A stretch of DNA of 64,000 bases. It comes from JAGLQA01 sp023135565 (GTDB taxonomy: Bacteria > Acidobacteriota > Aminicenantia > UBA2199). The stretch covers positions 8,017 through 72,016 of the forward strand of contig DAOWCY010000008.1 in NCBI GenBank assembly GCA_030639305.1, in the 5' to 3' direction. Each line of letters starts with the position of its first letter. Within the stretch, counting starts at the first letter, position 1. The notes beneath the pieces are model-generated. The model had not been told where the DNA came from. It saw nothing but the letters and a program-made list of their open reading frames with translations, and did no database searches. Positions 42,778-51,252 of this stretch are shown in pieces. Position numbers and translations under genes: made by a program.

Positions 42778-44043
42778 ATGAACGTCATTCATTTTTCCCG
42801 TTTTGTGCCGGTAACTCATTTAGGAGGTGGCGCACGGCGCACGCTGCAGGTAGTCGAACTCCTAAAATTTTTTAGCCCACAGACGATCAGCACGGCCAGG
42901 GCCGGTGGTATCCAGGATGCAGAGCCGCGGGAATTAGGTAAATATTTTGAAAACATCGAATTAAAGCGTTTTTTTAATGATGCCGGTGAGTTAAAATACT
43001 GGAGTACTTTCGATGTGGGCCGCACACAGCCCACGAATGACGCCGGTCAAAACAAGAAAGCGTATCGCTCATCAAAAGCGCCCCTCTTGCCGCGAAGCGG
43101 CTCATTGGCTGGGTGCGCCGCACCCCCGCCGGAGGCAAAAAAATATTGGAGCAATAATCACAGGAAAATGGCCGAACGTCTCCACGCGGTAGCTGAAGAG
43201 TGGGCTGAAACGCTTGATTTCTCTCAGTTGGGCCTGGCTTTTGTAGATGACCCCATCTATTTCCAACCGCTGCTGCGCAAGTTAAAAAAAGAAGGCATCC
43301 CGGTAGTGGCGATCAGTCATAATATCGAAAGTTTAGCCGCCCACCAGGTGGAGCCGCGGTATCGAAAGAATTTCTTCTCCGCGGAATTGGCGGTACTAGC
43401 CGCATGTGATCTGGTGATTTCTATTTCCAGGGAAGAAACCTGGTTGTTTAGGAATTTCGGTATAGATGCCCTATTTTTGCCTTATTATCCCCCGGAGCAG
43501 ATATTAGCCAGGATGCTGCGGGTGAGACAGCGCCGCGAAACGAGCAAAAAAAAGGATTTTTTATTAATCGGCAGTGCCGTAAATGCCGCTACCAGGCAGG
43601 GGATTCTCGATGTGGTGGCACTCTGGCGGGAGAAGAAACTGCGTCGAAAGGGTGACCGGCTTTTAGTGGCTGGTTATATGAGCGATGTGTTTTTGCAGGA
43701 GCTAAAAGCAGGGGCGGACAGCGCCGATTTTCTCGGCCCCCTGTCCGATGAAGAACTCGACGAAATAATGACTCGCGTAAAAGCCGGAATCGTTTACCAA
43801 AAGAGCGGTTCCGGGGCATTAACGCGGATAGCGGAGATGTTGACCGCCGCAGTGCCGGTGCTGGCGAATTCCCATGCCGTCCGTTCTTATTTCGATATGG
43901 AAGGGGTGGTGGAATTTCGCGACCTAATCGGCATGGGAGATTTCTTTGCTGAGATCGAGCGGTTGGACGGCTGGGTGCCGCTGCCGCCTCAGCCTGATAG
44001 CTCATACCTGATCGCAGAGATCAAAAAATTAGTGTGCAGTTAG
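42778..44043 (+). CDS. Glycosyltransferase (GT-B type), paralogue 2, carrying an in-frame repeat insertion
   Basis: 421 residues, about 40 more than its paralogue at 38408. Shared landmarks are GGGARRTLQVVE, ELKYWS, FVDDPIYF, SHNIESL, SISREETWLFRNFGI, and SGSGALTRIAEMLTAAVPVL. After the first KYWS (near residue 73) comes a 49-residue block rich in Ser, Pro, Arg and Ala, then KYWS recurs and homology resumes. The DNA for that block contains repeat modules (43057-43137). If the loop is tolerated the enzyme works; if not, it is a recent disruption. Confidence 0.75.
   Translation: MNVIHFSRFVPVTHLGGGARRTLQVVELLKFFSPQTISTARAGGIQDAEPRELGKYFENIELKRFFNDAGELKYWSTFDVGRTQPTNDAGQNKKAYRSSKAPLLPRSGSLAGCAAPPPEAKKYWSNNHRKMAERLHAVAEEWAETLDFSQLGLAFVDDPIYFQPLLRKLKKEGIPVVAISHNIESLAAHQVEPRYRKNFFSAELAVLAACDLVISISREETWLFRNFGIDALFLPYYPPEQILARMLRVRQRRETSKKKDFLLIGSAVNAATRQGILDVVALWREKKLRRKGDRLLVAGYMSDVFLQELKAGADSADFLGPLSDEELDEIMTRVKAGIVYQKSGSGALTRIAEMLTAAVPVLANSHAVRSYFDMEGVVEFRDLIGMGDFFAEIERLDGWVPLPPQPDSSYLIAEIKKLVCS
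42993..43151 (+). repeat. In-frame repeat insertion flanked by a 12-bp duplication
   Basis: AAAATACTGGAG (42993-43004) and AAAATATTGGAG (43140-43151) differ by one base and stand 147 bp apart, exactly 49 codons. Between them are AAGCGTATCGCTCATC, GCCGCGAAGCGGC, GGCTGGGTGCGCCGCACCC and GCCGGAGGCA, all modules of the intergenic repeat family. Confidence 0.8.
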
Positions 44044-44360
44044 TTTCTAATAACTGCCTCCGGCGGCCAAAAACCTTTTTGAAAAAAGGTTTCTGGACTT
44101 CCAAAAACTTTTGTTGAGCGATACGCTTTCCTGTTTTGAACAGCGTTCCTCATAGGCTCCCCGCGCCGAGGGGTTGAGCGATACGCTTTTCTACTCTGCG
44201 AAACGCCCCTTATAGGCTGGGTGCGGCGCACCCGGCCAATGAGCCGCTTCGCGGCAGGAGCCAACGATAACCGTTTATTGTGTAGATAAGCGTATCGCTC
44301 ATGGAAAGTTTTGATCAAACTTTTACAAAAGTTTGGCCCCCGGCAGGGTCGCCGAAGGCA
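44044..44360 (+). repeat. Large composite repeat (A3 core, GC palindromes, A1 core)
   Basis: The left end is an inverse element with a different core (AAACCTTTTTGAAAAAAGGTTT stem) but the usual CTGCCTCCGGCGGCC end. Then come two TGAGCGATACGCTTT joints, CCCCGCGCCGAGGGG, GGCTGGGTGCGGCGCACCC and GCCGCTTCGCGGCA, and a plus-strand A1 copy (about 44300-44360). It fills the entire 344-bp gap; no gene is seen. Confidence 0.8.
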
Positions 44361-44387
44361 AAAAAAGTAATTTCATAGTAGGTTTTT

Positions 44388-45188
44388 ATGTTGAAGATAG
44401 ATCATATTATTAACCCGGTGCAAGTAAAAGAAACATCGGATTTGTTTATCGCCCAGCCTGTCACTTTCGAGACTATGAGAATCTCCCGGCGCACCTGCGC
44501 ACCCGAAATCGAAGTCTCCCTGCTTTCCACACAATATCCCGAAGACCGCAGCATGATCCCGGCTGATTTTGAAGCTGCGCCCGACTTAGAACGTTCGGTT
44601 CCGGATGTGCACAATTTCCGGGTGCACCGCAAACTGCCGCTGATAAAAGACATCCTGGACCGCCTTTATCAACACGGCAGCGGCGACTATCTTATCTATA
44701 CCAACGTGGATATCGCTTTGCAGCCCTATTTTTATCAAACCGCCGCCGGGATTATCGAACAGGGCTATGACGCTTTCGTGATTAACCGGCGGACAATCCC
44801 TGCCGCTTACAAATCCACCAGGGAAATCCCCCTGATGTACAGCGAAATAGGCGAAAAACACAAAGGTTGGGACTGTTTTATTTTCCGGCGTGATCTTTAT
44901 CCCCGTTTCGACCTGCGCAGCGCCTGCATCGGCAGCGGCTGGATCGGCAGGGTGCTGCTGACTAATCTTGCCGCCCTGGCAAAGAAATTCCATATCTTTA
45001 CAGACCTGCATGTTACGTTTCATGTCGGCAACGAGCAATCCTGGAAAACCGGAATCCTCGACGACTACCGCATGTTTAACCGCAGTCAATGCCGGGAGAT
45101 ACTATTAACTTTCGAGCAAAAATACGGCCCTTTCGACCGCCGCAAGATACCCGGCCGTTTTTGGCGCAAATTAGAACCCGGGGAATAA
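44388..45188 (+). CDS. GT-A-like glycan protein, paralogue 1
   Basis: 266 residues. MLKIDHIINPVQVKETSDL opens the chain; YTNVDIALQPYFY (near 105-117) looks like a nucleotide-sugar DXD region, with INRRTI and WDCFIFRRDLYPRF downstream. It is homologous over its whole length to the gene at 61192 (same opening, DILDRLY, YTNxDI, FVINRRT, DCFxFxR). Probably a glycosyltransferase of an unassigned family; function inferred from fold-like motifs and context only. Confidence 0.6.
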   Translation: MLKIDHIINPVQVKETSDLFIAQPVTFETMRISRRTCAPEIEVSLLSTQYPEDRSMIPADFEAAPDLERSVPDVHNFRVHRKLPLIKDILDRLYQHGSGDYLIYTNVDIALQPYFYQTAAGIIEQGYDAFVINRRTIPAAYKSTREIPLMYSEIGEKHKGWDCFIFRRDLYPRFDLRSACIGSGWIGRVLLTNLAALAKKFHIFTDLHVTFHVGNEQSWKTGILDDYRMFNRSQCREILLTFEQKYGPFDRRKIPGRFWRKLEPGE

Positions 45189-45194
45189 CAAATT

Positions 45195-45920
45195 ATGGGT
45201 AAAAAAGTCGCAATTTTTCAATCGAACTATATCCCCTGGAAGGGATATTTCGATATCATCAATATGGTGGATGAATTCGTGTTTTACGATGATGTGCAGT
45301 ACACCAAACGGGACTGGCGTAACCGGAACCTGATAAAAACGGCTGCCGGCCCGCACTGGCTGACCATCCCGGTGCTGGTGAAAAAAAAGTTTGCCCAGAC
45401 CGTTATGGAAGTAAAAGTAAACGGCATGGATTGGAAAAGAAAACACCTGAAAACAATCCTGCTGAATTATAGAAAAGCCCCCTGTTTTGCTGAACTGAAA
45501 GATTTTATCGAGGATTTATATGAGAGTATAAATTTTTCTTATTTGTGTGAAATAAATTATTTTTTAATAAAGAAGATATGCGCTTTTCTGGGGATCGACG
45601 CTGTTTTCCGGTACTCTAAAGATTTTGACCTAACCGGCGGGCGTACAGGAAGGGTAGTAGACCTGTGCCGCCAACTGAATGCTTCCCACCTGCTCAATGG
45701 CCCTGCGGCAAAAGTGCATATGGATGAAAATTTATTCCGCGAAGCGGGCATTGAGGTGTCTTATATGGATTACTCCGGTTATCCCGAATACCCACAGCTT
45801 TTTCCCCCTTTCGAGCATAAAGTGAGCATCCTGGACTTGCTGTTCAATACAGGCAAGAACGCTCCGGATTTCATGAAAAGCCCCCACGGCGTGGGCCCCG
45901 TGCGCACGGGGGGGCGATAA
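45195..45920 (+). CDS. WbqC-family protein with repeat-derived tail
   Basis: 241 residues. The family start KVAIFQSNYIPWKGYFDIIN, YDDVQYTKRDWRNRN and the LTIPV strand are typical of WbqC-like proteins found in O-antigen and capsule loci. They are thought to act in making modified amino sugars, though the reaction is not established for most. It starts six bases after the upstream stop, so it is co-translated with it. The C-terminal HGVGPVRTGGR is encoded by the repeat beginning near 45885. Confidence 0.8.
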   Translation: MGKKVAIFQSNYIPWKGYFDIINMVDEFVFYDDVQYTKRDWRNRNLIKTAAGPHWLTIPVLVKKKFAQTVMEVKVNGMDWKRKHLKTILLNYRKAPCFAELKDFIEDLYESINFSYLCEINYFLIKKICAFLGIDAVFRYSKDFDLTGGRTGRVVDLCRQLNASHLLNGPAAKVHMDENLFREAGIEVSYMDYSGYPEYPQLFPPFEHKVSILDLLFNTGKNAPDFMKSPHGVGPVRTGGR

Positions 45921-46032
45921 GCCGCTGCGCGGCAGGACCCTGCCGGGGGCCAAACTTTTGAAAAAGTTTGATCAAAACTTTTTATAATTGAGAATCAAAA
46001 ACGCTCACCCGCTGCCCCTGCCGGGTGACACC
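45885..46032 (+). repeat. Modular repeat, inverse A1 after GTGCGCAC palindrome
   Basis: The palindrome copy (45894-45920) ends the WbqC gene. AAGCCGCTGCGCGGCA and an inverse A1 core (about 45930-45982) follow, then GAATCAAAAACGCTCACCCG. Confidence 0.8.
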
Positions 46033-46044
46033 CCCTAAAAAGAT

Positions 46045-47460
46045 ATGAAGAAAAACATCGCCATCAAACTTTCGACAGGAGATATCCTGGCTAATAACGG
46101 CTTTGCCGCGGAAAAAGACCGCTTCTGCCTGGGAGATGTGTCTATTAAGATGGGTAAAACCCTGGAAATATCTAAAGATTGTTTTTCTTCCACGCCGCTG
46201 TTTTACGCTGTTGCCGGGGATTGTTTTTATGCTTCCACAAACTGGCTCGACCTGGAGTCGTCGATACGGGAAAAAAACCTTTTCTTAAACCTGGATTATG
46301 TGTATGATTATATCCAATTCCAGTGCCCGCGCACTGCCGCGACTATGTGCGATAAAATTTTTTACCTGCGCGGCGGAGAAACCCTCACCGTAGACGAAAA
46401 AGGAGTTCCGTCAACTTATTTCACACCACCTGCTGCCTCTGCCGCCGTGCTCCTGGAAGACACGCTTAAGGACACCCTTTCAAGTTTAGATAACAAAAAT
46501 ACAGTTTATCATATCAGTTCGGGCTTAGATTCGTCGATCTTAACTATCCTGGCAGCCGGGATACATACTGCGCCGCTAAAACTCGTCACCTGTAAAACGC
46601 GAGGCAAGGGCGCTGCCGATGAACTCGCTAACGTGGAACGATTAGCAGAGCGCCTTAAGGCCGGTTTGAAGATTTATGACTTCACGAATATCGATATTTT
46701 CAAAGAGGGGATTTTTTTGAATGATGCCCTCGGTTATCCCACCGGCCACCCCAGCCACCTGATCGAGTTTTTATTAGAAAAAGAAAACCGGGATAAAAAA
46801 TACGTAGTTACAGGCAAAGGACCGGACGAAGTCCTGGCCGGTTACGAGTGGCACAAAGAGGAGTACAGCCCGGCGCAGGCGCATTTCCAGCGAGTCTGTG
46901 TAACGCCGCCGGGTTTTTTAGACGAGCTTTTGCTTAATTTTTCAGCCCGCGGGGAGAGGTATAGTTTTTGGGAAAAGCAGTCCACTTTGAGTTTAAGAGA
47001 CCGCCTGCTCTATGATTTGCAGTCCATCTCCCCGGCCTGGGAGATTATCCACTCAGCCATCGGCACTTATTTTGATATTTGTATCACCAGCCCTTTTATG
47101 AACAAGCAGCTCAGGAATACGTTGTTTTTTTTAGACGATAATCTAAAAATAAGAAATAATATCCATAAGTGGTATCTCCGGGAAACCTTCCGGGACCTTT
47201 ATCCCGATTATATACTTAATTTCCCGAAACAGGGATTAAGGCTCGATTTACAGCCTTATCTCAGGGATTTTAGTTTTTCGGAGTTGTATCATATGTTGTA
47301 TAAAACAGCGGAGTTTTCGCAAAAATATATAAACGAAACCCTCTTAAAAAAGATGATCGAAGAAACTCTTAACGGAAAAAAAAATTGGGGCTGGCAAACC
47401 TGGAACATTTACCTATGTTCTTTGTTTTATGCGAAGCTGATGTATACTCGATATACATGA
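46045..47460 (+). CDS. Asparagine-synthase-like ATP-dependent ligase lacking the glutaminase Cys
   Basis: 471 residues. The N-terminal ~130 residues resemble the N-terminal-nucleophile amidotransferase fold but start MKKNIAIKL, without the Cys2 needed to use glutamine. The synthetase domain follows with the PP-loop SSGLDSS (158-164) and TGKGPDEVLAGYEWHK (near 255-270). It could adenylate a carboxylate and attach an amine, amidating an uronic acid or closing a peptide ring. Here a sugar-acid amide is the more likely idea from context. It starts just after a repeat. Confidence 0.72.
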   Translation: MKKNIAIKLSTGDILANNGFAAEKDRFCLGDVSIKMGKTLEISKDCFSSTPLFYAVAGDCFYASTNWLDLESSIREKNLFLNLDYVYDYIQFQCPRTAATMCDKIFYLRGGETLTVDEKGVPSTYFTPPAASAAVLLEDTLKDTLSSLDNKNTVYHISSGLDSSILTILAAGIHTAPLKLVTCKTRGKGAADELANVERLAERLKAGLKIYDFTNIDIFKEGIFLNDALGYPTGHPSHLIEFLLEKENRDKKYVVTGKGPDEVLAGYEWHKEEYSPAQAHFQRVCVTPPGFLDELLLNFSARGERYSFWEKQSTLSLRDRLLYDLQSISPAWEIIHSAIGTYFDICITSPFMNKQLRNTLFFLDDNLKIRNNIHKWYLRETFRDLYPDYILNFPKQGLRLDLQPYLRDFSFSELYHMLYKTAEFSQKYINETLLKKMIEETLNGKKNWGWQTWNIYLCSLFYAKLMYTRYT

Positions 47461-47476
47461 AGGAGAGTATAAAGTA

Positions 47477-49816
47477 ATGAGTAAGACGAATTTTCCCTTA
47501 TTTATCGTTGTCGGGATGCCCCGGAGCGGCACCACTTTTTTGTATCATAATTTGAATAAACACCCGGACATATTTCTCCCTTTTCGGAAGGAAGTGAACT
47601 ACTTTAATGTCAGGCACGATTTAGGGGTGGAATGGTATAACGGCCTTTATAAAGAGAGAGAAAAAAACCAGGTCTGTGGAGATATAAGCCCGCCGTGTTT
47701 TTTAGACCGGGAATCTATCGCCAGGATCAAGGATTATAACCCGCAGGCAAAAATTATCCTCTCTGTGCGAGACCCGGTGGAATGGGCGCTCTCTTTTTAT
47801 TCTCAATTTAATTCCCTGGGCTTTAATGTGCCGCCTTTCAGGGAATTTCTCGAAGGTTATAAGTACCGCTTAAAAGAGAAATTTTTATGGGTGCGCAGCA
47901 AGGAAAACTATATAATCGACACCATCGAGCTTTTTATGAAGGAGTTCGGTGAAAATATATTAGTGTATGATTTTTCTTACTTTAGATCAAACACCCTGGA
48001 GGTGTTGAAGACCATAGAAAAATTTATCGGTGTGCCCTCTTTTTTTGCTAAGGGCAATTACGACGATGTAAAGATCAATGCCTCGGGTAGGAAAAACATT
48101 AAATTCTTGAGCAATATCACTACTCAAGAATGGTTTGCGTCTTTTCTTTACAAGGTTTTTCCGCGCCGGGTAATTCAATTTTTTAGGAGTAAATTCGATA
48201 AAGTAAGCGCGGAAAAAAAACATGACAAACCGGCAAAACCTCTTTACGCCGACGAAGATATAAAAATAGCCGAATCCGCATTAGCAGATCAAAGTGTTAG
48301 AGTAAAAAAAATATTTGAGAAATCGCCGGTGATTTTGGGAAATAGAGAACCTTTAAATAATCAAATGAATAGAAAAAAGCTTCGCGTTTTGCTGCAGGAA
48401 CCTTTTATACCCCAGGATGTTTCTTATGGCAGGTATTCATTCAAATCCGGGAATGCGGCTTTTCCTTACGGCGCGGCCAGTATTGCGCGATATATTCGTG
48501 ATCGCGGCAGTGAAGTAGAATATTTAGACCCTGCAATGAAGAGAATGGAGCGGGATGACTATATCCGTTTTCTCCGGGAGAACCGGTTCGATGTGATCGG
48601 TATAAGCGCCACCACCCTGCAAATCGATTTTGCCCTTGACACCTTTCGCATCATTAAAGAGAACTCTTCTCAAACCTGGACCGTTTTGGGCGGCATCCAT
48701 GGTACGTTGCTGCCGGCGGAAACAATGGAAAGCTGCGAAGCCCTGGATTTCCTGGTGATGCAGGAAGGGGAAAAACCATTCCAGCGTCTTTTGGAATGCC
48801 GCCGGGAAAAGGATTACGAATCCGCCGGGAAAATCAACGGCGTTTGCAGTCGAAAGGGAAACCGGGTGAGCATCAACCCTTATGATCCGGGCGATAGACT
48901 TTTACCCGGTGATATCCCCACTCCACTGCTCGATATCCTGCCTATGGGAAGGTATGTGGCTCAAATCACTCTTTCAAAAGCATTTCCCACTTATTCCGTT
49001 ATTGCCTCGAGGGGCTGTGCCTTTCAATGTACTTTTTGCAATGCCAACGACGTCTTCGGAAGCAAGATTCGACATAAACCCATTGACACAGTGCTGGAAG
49101 AGATACGGGTATTAAAGGAAAATTACGGGGCAAAGGGCATCATGTTCCACGATTCGACCTTCACTGTGAATAAAAAATGGGTTATCTCATTTTGCCGGGC
49201 CTTTAAAGACAGCGGTTTGAAATTACCCTGGTCCTGTAACAGCCGGGCCGATACCATTAACGAAGATTTGGCTGCTGAGATGAAAGCCGCGGGTTGTTGG
49301 CTCGTTTCCTTCGGTCTTGAATCGGCAAATCAAAAAACCCTGGACCTAATAAAGAAAGGGACAACCGCAGCACAAAATAAACGTGCCGTGGAAATCTGCT
49401 TAAAAAAAAGTTTATGCGTAAATACCAACTACATCCTATGTTTACCCAAAGAAACAAAAGCAGATGTCTTAAACACCATAACTTTCGCTAAAGCATTAGG
49501 GAACCATGCGGCATCGTTCAGTCTGCCGATCCCTTTCCCGGTAACAGGGCTTCGGGAGACCTGCAAGAGGACGGGTATATTGAGAAAAGATGCAAAATGG
49601 TCCGATTACCAGGGTTGGGATTTCAACAACCCGGTTTATATCAATCCCTTGATCGGTAAGGATAATATGAAAAAATTGCGGAATAAAGCTTACTTAAGTT
49701 TTTTCCTTAATCCCGTTGTCTGGTATCGAAACTTAAAAGAGATAGCTCTGTTTCGACAGAGTCCTTATAAGTTTTGGCAAGGTTTCAAAATATTTTTATC
49801 TTCCTTAAGCAAATGA
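47477..49816 (+). CDS. Fusion of sulfotransferase and B12-binding radical SAM enzyme
   Basis: 779 residues. The N-terminal ~290 form a sulfotransferase domain with PAPS loop VVGMPRSGTTFLYHNL (11-26) and 3' site SVRDPVEWALSFYSQ. From about 297 a cobalamin-binding domain begins (LRVLLQEPF; NRFDVIGISATTLQ; LGGIHGTLLP). The radical SAM barrel has Cys514, Cys518 and Cys521 (CAFQCTFC). An ATG at 48365 (residue 297) sits at the domain junction but lacks a Shine-Dalgarno. GGAG is present before ATG 47477. The combination is unusual and suggests one polypeptide that sulfates and methylates or rearranges the same glycan. Confidence 0.82.
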   Translation: MSKTNFPLFIVVGMPRSGTTFLYHNLNKHPDIFLPFRKEVNYFNVRHDLGVEWYNGLYKEREKNQVCGDISPPCFLDRESIARIKDYNPQAKIILSVRDPVEWALSFYSQFNSLGFNVPPFREFLEGYKYRLKEKFLWVRSKENYIIDTIELFMKEFGENILVYDFSYFRSNTLEVLKTIEKFIGVPSFFAKGNYDDVKINASGRKNIKFLSNITTQEWFASFLYKVFPRRVIQFFRSKFDKVSAEKKHDKPAKPLYADEDIKIAESALADQSVRVKKIFEKSPVILGNREPLNNQMNRKKLRVLLQEPFIPQDVSYGRYSFKSGNAAFPYGAASIARYIRDRGSEVEYLDPAMKRMERDDYIRFLRENRFDVIGISATTLQIDFALDTFRIIKENSSQTWTVLGGIHGTLLPAETMESCEALDFLVMQEGEKPFQRLLECRREKDYESAGKINGVCSRKGNRVSINPYDPGDRLLPGDIPTPLLDILPMGRYVAQITLSKAFPTYSVIASRGCAFQCTFCNANDVFGSKIRHKPIDTVLEEIRVLKENYGAKGIMFHDSTFTVNKKWVISFCRAFKDSGLKLPWSCNSRADTINEDLAAEMKAAGCWLVSFGLESANQKTLDLIKKGTTAAQNKRAVEICLKKSLCVNTNYILCLPKETKADVLNTITFAKALGNHAASFSLPIPFPVTGLRETCKRTGILRKDAKWSDYQGWDFNNPVYINPLIGKDNMKKLRNKAYLSFFLNPVVWYRNLKEIALFRQSPYKFWQGFKIFLSSLSK

Positions 49817-50757
49817 AATTATCAATCGTAACTACATTGTATAATTCCTCGGAATATATCGAGGCGTTTTATAACCGTATGACTCATTCGGCCCGAAAAA
49901 TAACCGAAGATTATGAGATTATTTTCGTAAATGACGGCTCCAAAGACGATTCTTTAGAAAAAGCAGCGGCTGTATTTCAAAAAGATAACAAAGTGAAAAT
50001 AATCGACCTGTCGCGGAACTTCGGTCATCACCGGGCGATTATGACAGGGTTATCCTATGCCCAGGGCGAATACGTCTTTTTGATCGATGCGGATTTAGAA
50101 GAAGAACCGGAACTGCTGGAAGATTTCCGGCATGAATTAGAAAAAGCGCAAGGCGTCGATGTCATTTACGGCGTACAGGAGAAAAGAAAAGGCGGATTAT
50201 TCGAAAAATTTTCCGGCTGGTTTTTTTACAAATTTTTTAATTTAATTTCTGATCATAATATCCCGAAAAATCTGTCTTTAATCCGCTTAATGACGCGGCG
50301 GTATGTTTCCGCTTTGATCGAGTTTAAGGAAGTGCATCCTGTTTTTGCCGGGTTATGTGAGTTGGCGGGTTTTAAGCAGCAGGCCTATTTTTTCAAGAAG
50401 AAACATAAAAAAAGGAGCGAATATACTCTCAAACGAAAAATAGCGTTGTTTATAAATTCTATCACTTCTTTCAGCGCTAAACCTTTAATTTTTATATTTT
50501 ATCTCGGTTTATTTATTTTGCTCGGCACAATGGTGATGGGTTCAATCGTGGTGCTGCGGAAATTAATCCACGGCATTGCCGTAAGCGGTTGGGCTTCCAC
50601 TATATTATCCATATGGTTTTTCGGCGGTTTACTTACTTTTTGTGTCGGCGTTATCGGTGTTTACTTAGAAAAAGTATTTGTGCAGAGCAAGAACCGGCCA
50701 TATTCCATAACCAGGAAGGTATATGACCGCGAAAAAAAGGAAACCGTGACAAAATGA
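49813..50757 (+). CDS. Polyprenyl-phosphate glycosyltransferase (GT2, GtrB/ArnC type)
   Basis: 314 residues. The GT2 domain (about 1-225: LSIVTTLYNSSEYIE, FVNDGSKDDS, LIDADLEEEPEL) is followed by two C-terminal membrane helices (about 230-255 and 265-295). This layout is typical of enzymes that transfer a sugar from a nucleotide to undecaprenyl phosphate. The ATG at 49813 overlaps the upstream stop (ATGA); a TTG 13 codons upstream is less likely. The next genes encode a flippase-like pair and a GT-C protein, forming a GtrABC-like route. Confidence 0.88.
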   Translation: MKLSIVTTLYNSSEYIEAFYNRMTHSARKITEDYEIIFVNDGSKDDSLEKAAAVFQKDNKVKIIDLSRNFGHHRAIMTGLSYAQGEYVFLIDADLEEEPELLEDFRHELEKAQGVDVIYGVQEKRKGGLFEKFSGWFFYKFFNLISDHNIPKNLSLIRLMTRRYVSALIEFKEVHPVFAGLCELAGFKQQAYFFKKKHKKRSEYTLKRKIALFINSITSFSAKPLIFIFYLGLFILLGTMVMGSIVVLRKLIHGIAVSGWASTILSIWFFGGLLTFCVGVIGVYLEKVFVQSKNRPYSITRKVYDREKKETVTK

Positions 50758-51119
50758 TGTCTTCAAGGAAATATTTACTGCTCCTAATACCTATCGTGAT
50801 GATAACCGCGGGTCAAACCCTGTCCAAATTGGGAGCGCAGCAGTTGAACCAGGGCAGCCGGATACTAAACATTTTTCTCATTTGCGGGTATTGCCTGCTC
50901 GTGCTCAGGGGATTAGTCTGGGTGGTGATTTTGCGAAACATAAAGTTATCGGTAGCTTACCCGGCCATTAGTATCACTTATGTTTTAATATTAGCCATCT
51001 CTTATTATTTTTTCCATGAGCCGGTGGCCGCACAGAAAATAGTAGGCGCTCTTTTTATAGTAGCCGGTGTGTTTTGTATCGGCGTCGGCGAGTTCGGGAA
51101 CAAAAATGAAATTAAATAA
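50754..51119 (+). CDS. EmrE/ArnE-like small membrane protein 1
   Basis: 121 residues with four predicted helices and the small-multidrug-resistance-like motif near ITAGQTLSKLGAQ. In context it may help flip the undecaprenyl-phosphate sugar made by the preceding GT, as ArnE/ArnF do. It overlaps the upstream stop (ATGATG). Its last codons run into an A2 repeat beginning at 51117. Confidence 0.72.
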   Translation: MMSSRKYLLLLIPIVMITAGQTLSKLGAQQLNQGSRILNIFLICGYCLLVLRGLVWVVILRNIKLSVAYPAISITYVLILAISYYFFHEPVAAQKIVGALFIVAGVFCIGVGEFGNKNEIK

Positions 51120-51214
51120 AAGTTTTGATCAAACTTTTTCGGAAGTGCGGTATGCCGCTGGCCCCCAGCTTCAATTTATTGGGGGCGTCACCCGGCAGCA
51201 GGGCCGCTGGAGGC
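51117..51214 (+). repeat. A2 modular repeat
   Basis: AAAAGTTTTGATCAAAC start, GGTATGCCGCTGG, a GGCCCCCAGCTTC...GGGGGCGTC palindrome and CCGCTGGAGGC end. Nearly identical to 55980-56074. It splits two otherwise paired EmrE-like genes. Confidence 0.85.
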
Positions 51215-51252
51215 GAAGGAGAAGTGATTTCAGTGAGGCAGTGGAGTAAAAA

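Noticed and set aside
44040..44318. 92-codon frame within the repeat block
   Set aside because: Made entirely of palindromic repeat modules; similar repeat-coded frames occur at 6141-6332 and 51067-51249. Not genes.
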